Assembly (NCBI RefSeq): GCF_016793225.1
Contig: NZ_JAEUMN010000107.1
Coordinates: 1-50,174, forward strand
Reading direction: 5' to 3'
DNA: 50,174 nucleotides
Origin: Phenylobacterium sp.
GTDB lineage: Bacteria > Pseudomonadota > Alphaproteobacteria > Caulobacterales > Caulobacteraceae
Of this stretch, positions 40,787-48,097 are shown piece after piece. The notes below the pieces were generated by a model, which was not told the origin of the DNA, made no database searches, and worked only from the letters and a program-made list of their open reading frames with translations. The position numbers and the translations under genes are program-made. The stretch's first letter is position 1, and each line of letters starts with the position of its first letter.

Positions 40787-42046
40787 ATGAACAGCAGCGG
40801 CGCAACCGCCCGCAACGCCGCCGGCTTTCCGGCCTACCTCTTCGCGCACGGCGCCTGGTTCCTGGCGTTCGGCGTGCAGATGGTCATCTTCCCCTACCTC
40901 GTGCGGGTGGTGCTGCAGGAGAACGAGGTCCGCTTCGGCGTGGCCCAGATGTGCCTGCAGCTGCCGACCACGCTGCTGATCCTGCTGGGGGGCTTCGTCG
41001 CCGACCGGGCCGACGGCCGCCGCATCGTCGTCGCCGCCTGCGTCGCGGCCACCGTCACCTTCCTGGGGCTCGGCCTCGCCGTCGCCGCCGGACGGCTCAC
41101 CTACGGCCTGATGATCGCCTACGCCCTGATCGTGGGCGTGATCGGCGCCTTCGCCACCCCCGCCCGCGACGCGCTCCTCAGCCACGTGGCGCCCGACCCG
41201 GCGAACATCCAGCGCGCCGTCTCCGGCGCCTTCCTGGCCCAGTTCGTGGGGCAGATCCTCGGCATGCTGCTCGCCATGGCGACGCCGATCATCGGGGTGA
41301 CGGCGCTGCTCCTGGGCCAGGCTGGCCTGCTGGGGCTCGCGGGCGTCGCGGCCACGCGCATGCGGCCCCGGGCGAGCGGTGAGCGGCCGCCGCGCGAAGG
41401 CCATCCGTTCCGCTTCCTCGGCCGCCAGATCGCCGAAGGCTTCGCCGCCGTGCTCGCCTCGCCGGTGATCGCCCCGGTGCTGCTGCTCTCCATCGGCATG
41501 GGCGTCTGCTTCTTCGGCGCCTTCTCCGTGCTCCTGCCGCTCATCGTGCAGGGATACTTCCCGGACACCGCCGACGGCCGCGCGAACCCGGCCATCGCTA
41601 CCGCCCTCGGCGCCTTCACGCTCTGCTTCTGGGTCGGCTCCACGGTCTCGGCGGTGCTGCTGATGCGCCGCGGCGCGCCGCGCCGGAAGGGCGCGGCCTA
41701 TCTCGCCGCCCTGGCGTCCGGCGCGCTGGTGCTGCTCGCCTGCGCCCTGCCCATGCCGCTCTGGACCCTCTGCGCGCTGAACTTCGCCTGGGGCCTCGGC
41801 GGCGGGGTCGCCATGACCCTGGGCCGCGGCTTCGTCCAGGAACACGCCCCGCCCGAGACCCGGGCGCGGGTGCTGTCCATCTTCACCCTCGGCCAGATGG
41901 GCGGCGCGCCGGTGGGCGCCGTGGTCTACGGCGTGCTGGCGCACGCGGTCGGGCCGCGCCTGGCCATCGTGGCGCCGGCCCTGCTGATGGGCGCGATCGT
42001 CGCCGCCGTGGCCGCCCGCTCGCGCCTGCTCCAGCTCAGAAGCTGA
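40787..42046 (+). CDS. MFS transporter
   Basis: 419 residues from the ATG at 40787 (GGGGTGGGG upstream). About twelve hydrophobic helices are visible. The loop after helix 2 reads 'GGFVADRADGRRIVVAAC', a version of the MFS motif A (G-x3-D-R-x-G-R-R). 'FVQEHAPPETRARVLSIFTL' in the second half resembles drug- and siderophore-exporter types (EntS-like). The protein moves small molecules across the inner membrane by proton coupling. Substrate and direction are not evident. It lies between an SDR and an HSL-type esterase on the same strand, gaps 162 and 85 bases. Confidence 0.88.
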   Translation: MNSSGATARNAAGFPAYLFAHGAWFLAFGVQMVIFPYLVRVVLQENEVRFGVAQMCLQLPTTLLILLGGFVADRADGRRIVVAACVAATVTFLGLGLAVAAGRLTYGLMIAYALIVGVIGAFATPARDALLSHVAPDPANIQRAVSGAFLAQFVGQILGMLLAMATPIIGVTALLLGQAGLLGLAGVAATRMRPRASGERPPREGHPFRFLGRQIAEGFAAVLASPVIAPVLLLSIGMGVCFFGAFSVLLPLIVQGYFPDTADGRANPAIATALGAFTLCFWVGSTVSAVLLMRRGAPRRKGAAYLAALASGALVLLACALPMPLWTLCALNFAWGLGGGVAMTLGRGFVQEHAPPETRARVLSIFTLGQMGGAPVGAVVYGVLAHAVGPRLAIVAPALLMGAIVAAVAARSRLLQLRS

Positions 42047-42131
42047 AGATCCGGTCGCCGACCCCGCGGGTCTGGACTTCCCCTTCGTCGCCCTGCGAAG
42101 GTGCCGAGGACCCACGCCAAGGACCTTCGCC

Positions 42132-43178
42132 ATGAACGACGTGCCCGCCTCCAAGCTCGCCCGCGACCCGCGCATCGATCCGCGCATCAAGGCGGTCTTC
42201 GGCTGGCCCGACCGGCCGCCTGTGGGCGACATCGCCTCGCGCGAGGCCCTGATCGCCGAGGCCAACACCCCCGCGGCGCTGGCCGCCGAGGCCGCCATGC
42301 AGGCGCTATTCGACGCGTGCGACAGCGAGGCCAACGCGCCGAGCGCCGGGCTCTCCATCCGCCGCGAGACCTACGTCTCCCAGCCCGACGGCAACACCAT
42401 CCAGGCCGCGGTCATCCGCCCCGACACGGCCGAGCGCCTCGCCTGCGTGGTCTACCTCCACGGCGGCGGCATGCAGTCCATGAGCGCCTTCAACGGCATG
42501 TACGCGTCCTGGGGCCGGATCATCGCCGCCGCCGGGGTCTGCGTGGTGATGCCCGACTTCCGCAATGCGCTGCGGCCCTCCTCCGCGCCCGAGGTGCTGC
42601 CGTTCCCGGCCGGCCTGAACGACTGCGTCTCGGCCGTGAAGTGGGTGGCGGCGAACGCCGAGGCGCTGAACATCGACCCGGGCCGCATCGTCGTCGCCGG
42701 CGAGAGCGGGGGCGGCAACCTCACGCTGGCCACCGGGCTGAAGCTGCTGAAGGACGGCGACATCGGCCTGATCCAGGGCCTCTACGCCCTGTGCCCCTAC
42801 ATCGCCGGCCAGTGGCCCCACCCCGACAACCCTTCGTCGGTGGAGAACAACGGCCTGCTGCTGGAGTTGCACAACAACCGCGGCGCCATGGCCTACGGAA
42901 TCGAGCATCTGCACGCGAAGAACCCGCTGGCCTGGCCCGGCTTCGCCACCGAGGCCGACGTGCGCGGGCTGCCGCCGGTGGTCATCAGCGTCAACGAGTG
43001 CGATCCGCTGCGCGACGAGGGCGTGAACTTCTACCGGCTGCTCCTGCGCGCCGGCCAGCCCGCCCGCTGCCGCCAGCTCATGGGCACGATCCACGGGACC
43101 GAGATCTTCTCCATCGCCTGCCCCGAAATCAGCCGCGACACCGCCGTCGACCTCGCCCGCTTCGCCCGCGGCGCCTGA
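42132..43178 (+). CDS. Alpha/beta-hydrolase, hormone-sensitive-lipase (HSL) type esterase
   Basis: 348 residues. The HSL signature H110-G-G-G113 ('VVYLHGGGMQS') forms the oxyanion hole, and S192 in 'VAGESGGGNLTL' is the nucleophile. 'VVISVNECDPLRDEG' gives the Asp and 'GTIHGTEIF' the His, so the triad is complete, in contrast to the pseudo-hydrolase at 4691. Members cleave short acyl esters. There is no signal peptide, so it is cytosolic. It starts 85 bases after the MFS gene; a joint role in taking up and hydrolysing an ester is possible but unproven. Confidence 0.9.
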   Translation: MNDVPASKLARDPRIDPRIKAVFGWPDRPPVGDIASREALIAEANTPAALAAEAAMQALFDACDSEANAPSAGLSIRRETYVSQPDGNTIQAAVIRPDTAERLACVVYLHGGGMQSMSAFNGMYASWGRIIAAAGVCVVMPDFRNALRPSSAPEVLPFPAGLNDCVSAVKWVAANAEALNIDPGRIVVAGESGGGNLTLATGLKLLKDGDIGLIQGLYALCPYIAGQWPHPDNPSSVENNGLLLELHNNRGAMAYGIEHLHAKNPLAWPGFATEADVRGLPPVVISVNECDPLRDEGVNFYRLLLRAGQPARCRQLMGTIHGTEIFSIACPEISRDTAVDLARFARGA

Positions 43179-43191
43179 GCCGGAACGGCCC

Positions 43192-43263
43192 CGTCATCCC
43201 GGTTTCGCCGCCAGGCGAACACCGGGTCCCGGTCTTCCGCTGCCGCGGAAGCCGGGGTGACAA
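43192..43263. repeat. Double REP-like element between esterase and adenine deaminase
   Basis: CGTCATCCCGGTTTCGCC (43192-43209) and GGGTCCCGGTCTTCCGC (43224-43240) with GCCGGGGTGACA (43251-43262) form two adjoining inverted copies of the palindrome seen at 29674 and 34559. It sits between convergent genes. Confidence 0.75.
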
Positions 43264-43268
43264 TGCCC

Positions 43269-44282
43269 CTAGTTCGCGGCGGCGTAGGCTTCGAGCGCGG
43301 CGATGTGGGCGGCGGCCTGGTCAGGCGGGAGGAACGAGCCCTGGAAGCTGTTGCGGGCCAGGGTGACGAGGTCGGCCCGGGACAGGTCGAGGGCATTTGC
43401 GATCTGCACGTAGTTCTCGCCCACGTAACCGCCGAAATAGGCGGGATCGTCGGAATTGACCGTGGGCCTGAGGCCCAGGTCCAGCATGCGCTTCAGCGGG
43501 TGCTGGCGCAGGTCGCTGACGCCGCAGAGCTTGAGGTTTGAGAGCGGGCAGACGGTGAGCGTCAGGCCCTCGGCGGCGAGGCGCTTCACCAGCGCGGGAT
43601 CCTCGAGCGCGCGGTTGCCGTGGTCGATCCGGTCGACGTGCAGCAGGTCGAGCGCCTCCCAGACGTAGGCGGGCGGGCCCTCCTCGCCGGCGTGGGCGAC
43701 GCGCTTGAGGCCCCGCTCGCCCGCGGCGGCGAACACCCGGGCGAACTTCGACGGCGGGTGGCCGACCTCGGAGGAGTCGAGGCCGACGCCCACGATGCGG
43801 TCGAGGTAGGGTTCGGCGGCCTTCAGCGTGGCGAAGGCGGCGTCCTCGTCCAGGTGGCGCAGGAAGCACAGAATGAGGCTGGAGGTGATGCCGAGGTCGC
43901 GCCCAGCCTCGGCCATGGCGCCCAGCAGGCCGTCCGCGGCCACCGCGAACGGCACGCCGCGGTCGGTGTGCGTCTGGGGGTCGAAGAACAGCTCCACGTG
44001 GCGGACGCCGTCGGCGGCCACGCGGCGGAAGTAGGCCATCCCCATGTCGTGGAAGTCGCGCTCGGTGAGCAGCACCGCGGCGCCCTGGTAGTAGATGTCG
44101 AGGAAGTCCTGGAGGTTGCCGAAGGCGTAGGCCGCCCGCACCTCCTCCACGCTGCGGAAGGGGATCGCCACCCCGTTGCGGCGCGACAGCTCGAACATCA
44201 GCTCGGGCTCGAGGCTGCCCTCGATGTGCAGGTGCAGCTCGGCCTTGGGCAGGCCCCGGATGAAGGCGGAGAGGTCGCTCAT
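43269..44282 (-). CDS. Adenine deaminase (Aah1-type, ADA superfamily)
   Basis: 337 residues. Zinc-dependent deaminase: H17-x-H19 in 'KAELHLHIEGSLEPELM', then 'RVAHAGEEGPP' with the zinc His and catalytic Glu, 'DRIDHGNRALED', and 'NSDDPAYFGGYV' with the Asp pair. The segment 'GVGLDSSEVGHPPSKFARVF' is characteristic of adenine deaminases of the yeast Aah1/Pseudomonas type, whereas adenosine deaminases read 'GIDLAGDE' here. The enzyme turns adenine into hypoxanthine for purine salvage. It is a single gene with no neighbouring purine genes. Confidence 0.88.
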   Translation of the reverse strand: MSDLSAFIRGLPKAELHLHIEGSLEPELMFELSRRNGVAIPFRSVEEVRAAYAFGNLQDFLDIYYQGAAVLLTERDFHDMGMAYFRRVAADGVRHVELFFDPQTHTDRGVPFAVAADGLLGAMAEAGRDLGITSSLILCFLRHLDEDAAFATLKAAEPYLDRIVGVGLDSSEVGHPPSKFARVFAAAGERGLKRVAHAGEEGPPAYVWEALDLLHVDRIDHGNRALEDPALVKRLAAEGLTLTVCPLSNLKLCGVSDLRQHPLKRMLDLGLRPTVNSDDPAYFGGYVGENYVQIANALDLSRADLVTLARNSFQGSFLPPDQAAAHIAALEAYAAAN

Positions 44283-44325
44283 CCGATTGTCGTCGCGCCT
44301 GCGGCCCCCAGGGTCAAGGGGCGGG

Positions 44326-45018
44326 TCAAGGGCCGGGTCCAGGCTTGCGGAAGCGCAGCATGAACTGGTCGGTGCGGCCGCGCACGGCGGGGTCGAAGAC
44401 CGATGCGGTCCGCGGGTCGGCGGGATTGGCGAGCTGGTCGCCCGCGGCCTCGAAGCGGAACCCAGCCGCCTCGGCCTCGCGCCGGACCTGGGCCGGATCG
44501 ATCCGGTGCAGGCGGTCGGGTTCGTCGCCGCGGTGGTCGACGACGACGTAGGTCCCGCCCGGCTTCAGCGCCCGGAAGACGGCGGCGTTGAAGGCCGCCG
44601 CGGCGCCCGGCGGGGCGAAGCGGGTGTGCAGGTCGTGGTAGTTCTGGGCGGTGAAGACGAGGTCCAGCGCCTCGGGCGCCGCGAAGGCCGCGGTGGCGCC
44701 GGTGACCACGGTCACGTTCCTCAGCGGCGCGGCCGCCGCGCCGGCCCTGGCGTCCGCGAGGTGGCGCGGCAGGAGGCGCACGATTTCGTCCGGGGGATAG
44801 GCATAGACGTGGCCGGCGGGTCCGACCGCGGGCGACAGGAGGCGCGTGAAGTAGCCGCCCCCGGGCGTGTACTCGCCCACCTTCCAGCCGGGCTGCACGC
44901 CCGAGAATTCCAGCACCTGCAACGGCCTGCGGGCCGCGTCGGCGCCGCGGTCGGCCTCGGTCCGGCCGGGGGCCGCGAGGATGGCGGCCAGCGCGGCCGC
45001 AAGGGCGATGAAGCTCAT
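44326..45018 (-). CDS. Exported class I SAM-dependent methyltransferase-like protein
   Basis: 230 residues. It begins with a signal-like stretch (MSFIALAAALAAILAAPGRTEA), so it is predicted to be exported, which is unusual for a methyltransferase because SAM is cytosolic. The Rossmann part shows 'LEFSGVQPGWKVGEYTPGGG' (motif I, G-x-G-G), an acidic strand 'DLVFTAQNYHDLHTRF', and 'ALKPGGTYVVVDHRG' (post-motif III). This exported group recurs in Alphaproteobacteria without known substrate. It stands 43 bases after the adenine deaminase start and may share its transcript. Confidence 0.8.
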   Translation of the reverse strand: MSFIALAAALAAILAAPGRTEADRGADAARRPLQVLEFSGVQPGWKVGEYTPGGGYFTRLLSPAVGPAGHVYAYPPDEIVRLLPRHLADARAGAAAAPLRNVTVVTGATAAFAAPEALDLVFTAQNYHDLHTRFAPPGAAAAFNAAVFRALKPGGTYVVVDHRGDEPDRLHRIDPAQVRREAEAAGFRFEAAGDQLANPADPRTASVFDPAVRGRTDQFMLRFRKPGPGP

Positions 45019-45198
45019 GCAGGTTCCTCCTGCCGGAAAGACGTTCGAAACCCGGCGGATTCGACGCGTCCGCTTCGCGCGTTCCCGGAGGGCTCGTGGG
45101 GCCCGCGCCCGGGCTCCCGACCTCGCGGTGGGGGATGTTAACCCTGCGTGAGGTTAGGTGTCGACGCGCAGAGCTGCAGCGGGGAGTCCGAGGTCGAG

Positions 45199-46203
45199 GT
45201 GAGCCTGGAGATCACGATCCGGCCGGAGCGCCTGGCGCTTTCCGCCCCGTTCCGCATCTCGCGGGGGGTGAAGACCCACGCCGACGTGGTGACCGTGGGG
45301 CTGCGGGACGGCGAGGCCGAGGGCTGGGGCGAGTGCGTGCCCTATCCACGCTACGGCGAGACCACCGACACCGTGGAAGCCCAGTTGCGGGCCGCGGCGC
45401 TTCGGCTGGCCGAGGGCGAGGACGCGCGGCGCGTCGTCGCTGAGCTGCCGCCCGGCGCGGCCCGGAACGCCCTCGACTGCGCGCTCTGGGATCTTGCGGC
45501 GCGGCGCGACGGCCGGACGGTCGGCGCGCGCCTGGGCCGCAGCCGCCCGGGGCGTATGGCGACCGCGGTGACGATCAGCCTGGACTCGCCCGAGGCCATG
45601 CGCGCCGCCGCCGCGGCCATGGCCGACGCCCCGCTGCTGAAGGTCAAGCTGGACGCGGAGTCGCCGCGCGAGCGGCTGCTGGCGGTGGCGGAAGGCGCGC
45701 CCGAGGCGCGGCTGATCGTCGATCCCAACGAGAGCTGGACCCCCGACGTCCTGGACCGGATGGCCGACCTCGTGGCGCGGCTGCACGTGATCCTCGTCGA
45801 GCAGCCGCTGCCGGCGGGCGACGACCTGGCCCTGGAGGGGCTGGACTATCCCGCGCCCATCTGCGCCGACGAGAGCGCGCATGTGGCCGGCGACGTCGGC
45901 CGGCTGCTGGGGCGCTACCAGAGCGTCAACGTGAAGCTCGACAAGGCCGGCGGCCTCTCCGCCGCGCTGGCCATGGTGCAGCAGGCGCGGGACCTGGGCC
46001 TGGGCGTGCTGGCCGGCTGCATGGTGTCGAGCTCGCTGTCGATCGCGCCCGCGATGTGGGTCGGCGCGATGGCCGACGCGGTGGACCTGGACGGGCCCTG
46101 GTGGCTCGCGCAGGACCGGGCGGGCGGGTGCCGGATCGAGCGGGGCGTGCTCTATCCGCCACAGCTTGGCTTCTGGGGTGAGGCTGCGCCCGCATCGCGT
46201 TGA
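45199..46203 (+). CDS. Dipeptide (L-Ala-D/L-Glu type) epimerase, enolase superfamily
   Basis: 334 residues if the GTG at 45199 is used; an in-frame GTG at 45148 adds 17 residues that do not look like the family. The barrel has the catalytic lysines K148 and K150 ('PLLKVKLD'), metal ligands D175 ('VDPNES'), E201 ('LVEQPL') and D224 ('CADES'), the opposite base region 'NVKLDKAGG', and the DxD motif in 'VDLDGPWWL' typical of dipeptide epimerases. It racemises the second residue of L-Ala-L/D-Glu, helping to recycle muropeptides or use peptides as nutrients. Its stop is 51 bases before the TPR-sulfotransferase gene on the same strand. Confidence 0.88.
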   Translation: MSLEITIRPERLALSAPFRISRGVKTHADVVTVGLRDGEAEGWGECVPYPRYGETTDTVEAQLRAAALRLAEGEDARRVVAELPPGAARNALDCALWDLAARRDGRTVGARLGRSRPGRMATAVTISLDSPEAMRAAAAAMADAPLLKVKLDAESPRERLLAVAEGAPEARLIVDPNESWTPDVLDRMADLVARLHVILVEQPLPAGDDLALEGLDYPAPICADESAHVAGDVGRLLGRYQSVNVKLDKAGGLSAALAMVQQARDLGLGVLAGCMVSSSLSIAPAMWVGAMADAVDLDGPWWLAQDRAGGCRIERGVLYPPQLGFWGEAAPASR

Positions 46204-46254
46204 CTTTGCCGGCGCATCATCGATGTCATCGTTCCGTGAAATGACGGAGTCCCC

Positions 46255-48075
46255 GTGTCGGGCGCTGCGACAGAGACATTCGGCGCCCTCGAGGTGGCCC
46301 TCGAGCACGCGGCGCGCCTGCTTCCCCTGGACGCCGCCGCCGCCGAGGAACAGGCCCGGGAAATCCTGAGGGCCGTGGGGGAGGAGCCCCAGGCGCTGCG
46401 CCTGCTGGGCGCGGCCCTGCGGCGGCAGGGCGAGACCGAGGCGGCCGAGGCCGCCTACCTGCGCTCGGTGAAGGCTTCGGTGAGCGACCCCGAGCTGGTG
46501 CGCGCCGCGGCGGCGCTTTGCGAGAACCGGCTGGCCGTGGCCGAGCAGACCCTGCGCGGCGTCCTGATGCAGCGCCCCACCGATGTCGCGGCGATCCGGA
46601 TGCTGGCCGAGACCGGCATGCGCCTGGGGCGCTACGACGACGCGGAGAAGCTGCTGGCGCGTTGCGTCGAACTGGCGCCCGGCTTCTCGGCCGCCCGGCA
46701 CAACTACGCCACCGTCCTCTACCGGCAGAACAAGCCGGTGGCGGCCATCGCCGAGGTCGACCGCCTGCTGGCGGAGGACCCGGCCAATCCCGGCTACCGC
46801 AACCTCAAGGCCGCGGCGCTGGGCCGGATCGGCGAGTTCGAGGCCGCGATCGAGCTGTACGGCTCGGTGGTCCGCGACCAGCCCCGCCAGCCGAAGGTCT
46901 GGATGAGCCTAGGGCATGCGCTGAAGACGGTGGGCCGGCAGGCCGAGGCGATCGACGCCTACCGCCGGTGCGTGGCCCTGGCCCCCCAGTTCGGCGAGGC
47001 CTGGTGGAGCCTGGCCAACCTGAAGACCGTGCGGTTCTCGGACGCCGACGTGGCGGCCATGGAGGGCCAGCTGCGCCGGGCGGACCTGAGCGAGGAGGAC
47101 CGGTTCCACCTGGAATTCGCGCTGGGCAAGGCGCGCGAGGACGAGGGCGCGTTCGAAGCGTCGTTCGGACACTATGCGCGCGGCAACGCCCTGCGCCGCG
47201 AGGGCCTGGACTACGACGCCGACGAGACCCGCGACCAGGTCCGCCGCGCGAAGGCGCTGCTGGCGCCGGCGTTCCTGGCGGCGCGGGCGGGGCAGGGATG
47301 CCCGGCGGCCGATCCGATTTTCGTGGTCGGCCTGCCGCGGGCGGGCTCGACGCTGGTTGAGCAGATCCTGGCGAGCCACAGCCAGGTCGAGGGCACCCAG
47401 GAACTGCCCGACATCATCAGCCTCGCGCGGCGGCTGGGCGGCCGGGCGAAGCGGGCGTCCGAGGGGCGCTATCCCGAGGTCCTCGCCGACCTGGGCCCGG
47501 ACGACCTGGCGGCGCTGGGGGCGGAGTACCTCGAGCGGGCGCGGCCGCACCGCAAGCTGGGCCGGGCGTTCTTCATCGACAAGATGCCCAACAACTGGGC
47601 CCACGTGGGGCTGATCCACCTGATCCTGCCCAACGCGAAGATCGTCGACGCGCGGCGCCACCCGATGGGCTGCGGCTTCTCGGGCTTCAAGCAGCACTTC
47701 GCCCGCGGCCAGGGCTTCACCTACGATCTCACCGACATCGGCCGCTACTACGCCGACTACGTGGACCTGATGGCGCACGTCGACCGCGTGCTGCCGGGCC
47801 GCGTCCACCGTGTGATCTACGAGCGGATGGTGGCCGATCCCGAGAGCGAGACGCGGGCCCTGCTCGCCCACTGCGGCCTGCCGTTCGAGGAGGCCTGCCT
47901 GCGGTTCTACGAAAACGACCGGGCCGTGCGTACGGCCAGCTCCGAGCAGGTGCGCCGGCCGATCTTCACCGACGCCGCCGACCACTGGCGGAACTACGAA
48001 CCCTGGCTCGGCCCGCTGAAGGCCGCGCTGGGGGACGTGCTTACGGCCTATCCGGAAGCTCCCGGGGGCGACTGA
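46255..48075 (+). CDS. TPR-repeat sulfotransferase
   Basis: 606 residues from a GTG at 46255 (GGAG 6 bases before). Residues 10-330 are TPR repeats ('FSAARHNYATVLYRQNKPVA', 'PKVWMSLGHALKTVGRQAEA'). The C-terminal domain (about 350-600) is a sulfotransferase: 'PIFVVGLPRAGSTLVEQILA' (354-373) is the 5'-phosphosulfate loop for PAPS, 'IDKMPNNWAHVGLIHLILPN' and 'DARRHPMGCGFSGFKQHFA' give the 3'-phosphate side. Such TPR-sulfotransferases resemble tyrosylprotein sulfotransferases and are often encoded beside TonB-dependent receptors, as here (22 bases upstream of one). The acceptor is unknown. There is no signal peptide. Confidence 0.92.
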   Translation: MSGAATETFGALEVALEHAARLLPLDAAAAEEQAREILRAVGEEPQALRLLGAALRRQGETEAAEAAYLRSVKASVSDPELVRAAAALCENRLAVAEQTLRGVLMQRPTDVAAIRMLAETGMRLGRYDDAEKLLARCVELAPGFSAARHNYATVLYRQNKPVAAIAEVDRLLAEDPANPGYRNLKAAALGRIGEFEAAIELYGSVVRDQPRQPKVWMSLGHALKTVGRQAEAIDAYRRCVALAPQFGEAWWSLANLKTVRFSDADVAAMEGQLRRADLSEEDRFHLEFALGKAREDEGAFEASFGHYARGNALRREGLDYDADETRDQVRRAKALLAPAFLAARAGQGCPAADPIFVVGLPRAGSTLVEQILASHSQVEGTQELPDIISLARRLGGRAKRASEGRYPEVLADLGPDDLAALGAEYLERARPHRKLGRAFFIDKMPNNWAHVGLIHLILPNAKIVDARRHPMGCGFSGFKQHFARGQGFTYDLTDIGRYYADYVDLMAHVDRVLPGRVHRVIYERMVADPESETRALLAHCGLPFEEACLRFYENDRAVRTASSEQVRRPIFTDAADHWRNYEPWLGPLKAALGDVLTAYPEAPGGD

Positions 48076-48097
48076 CCCGAAGTTTGTGGGGGATCAC

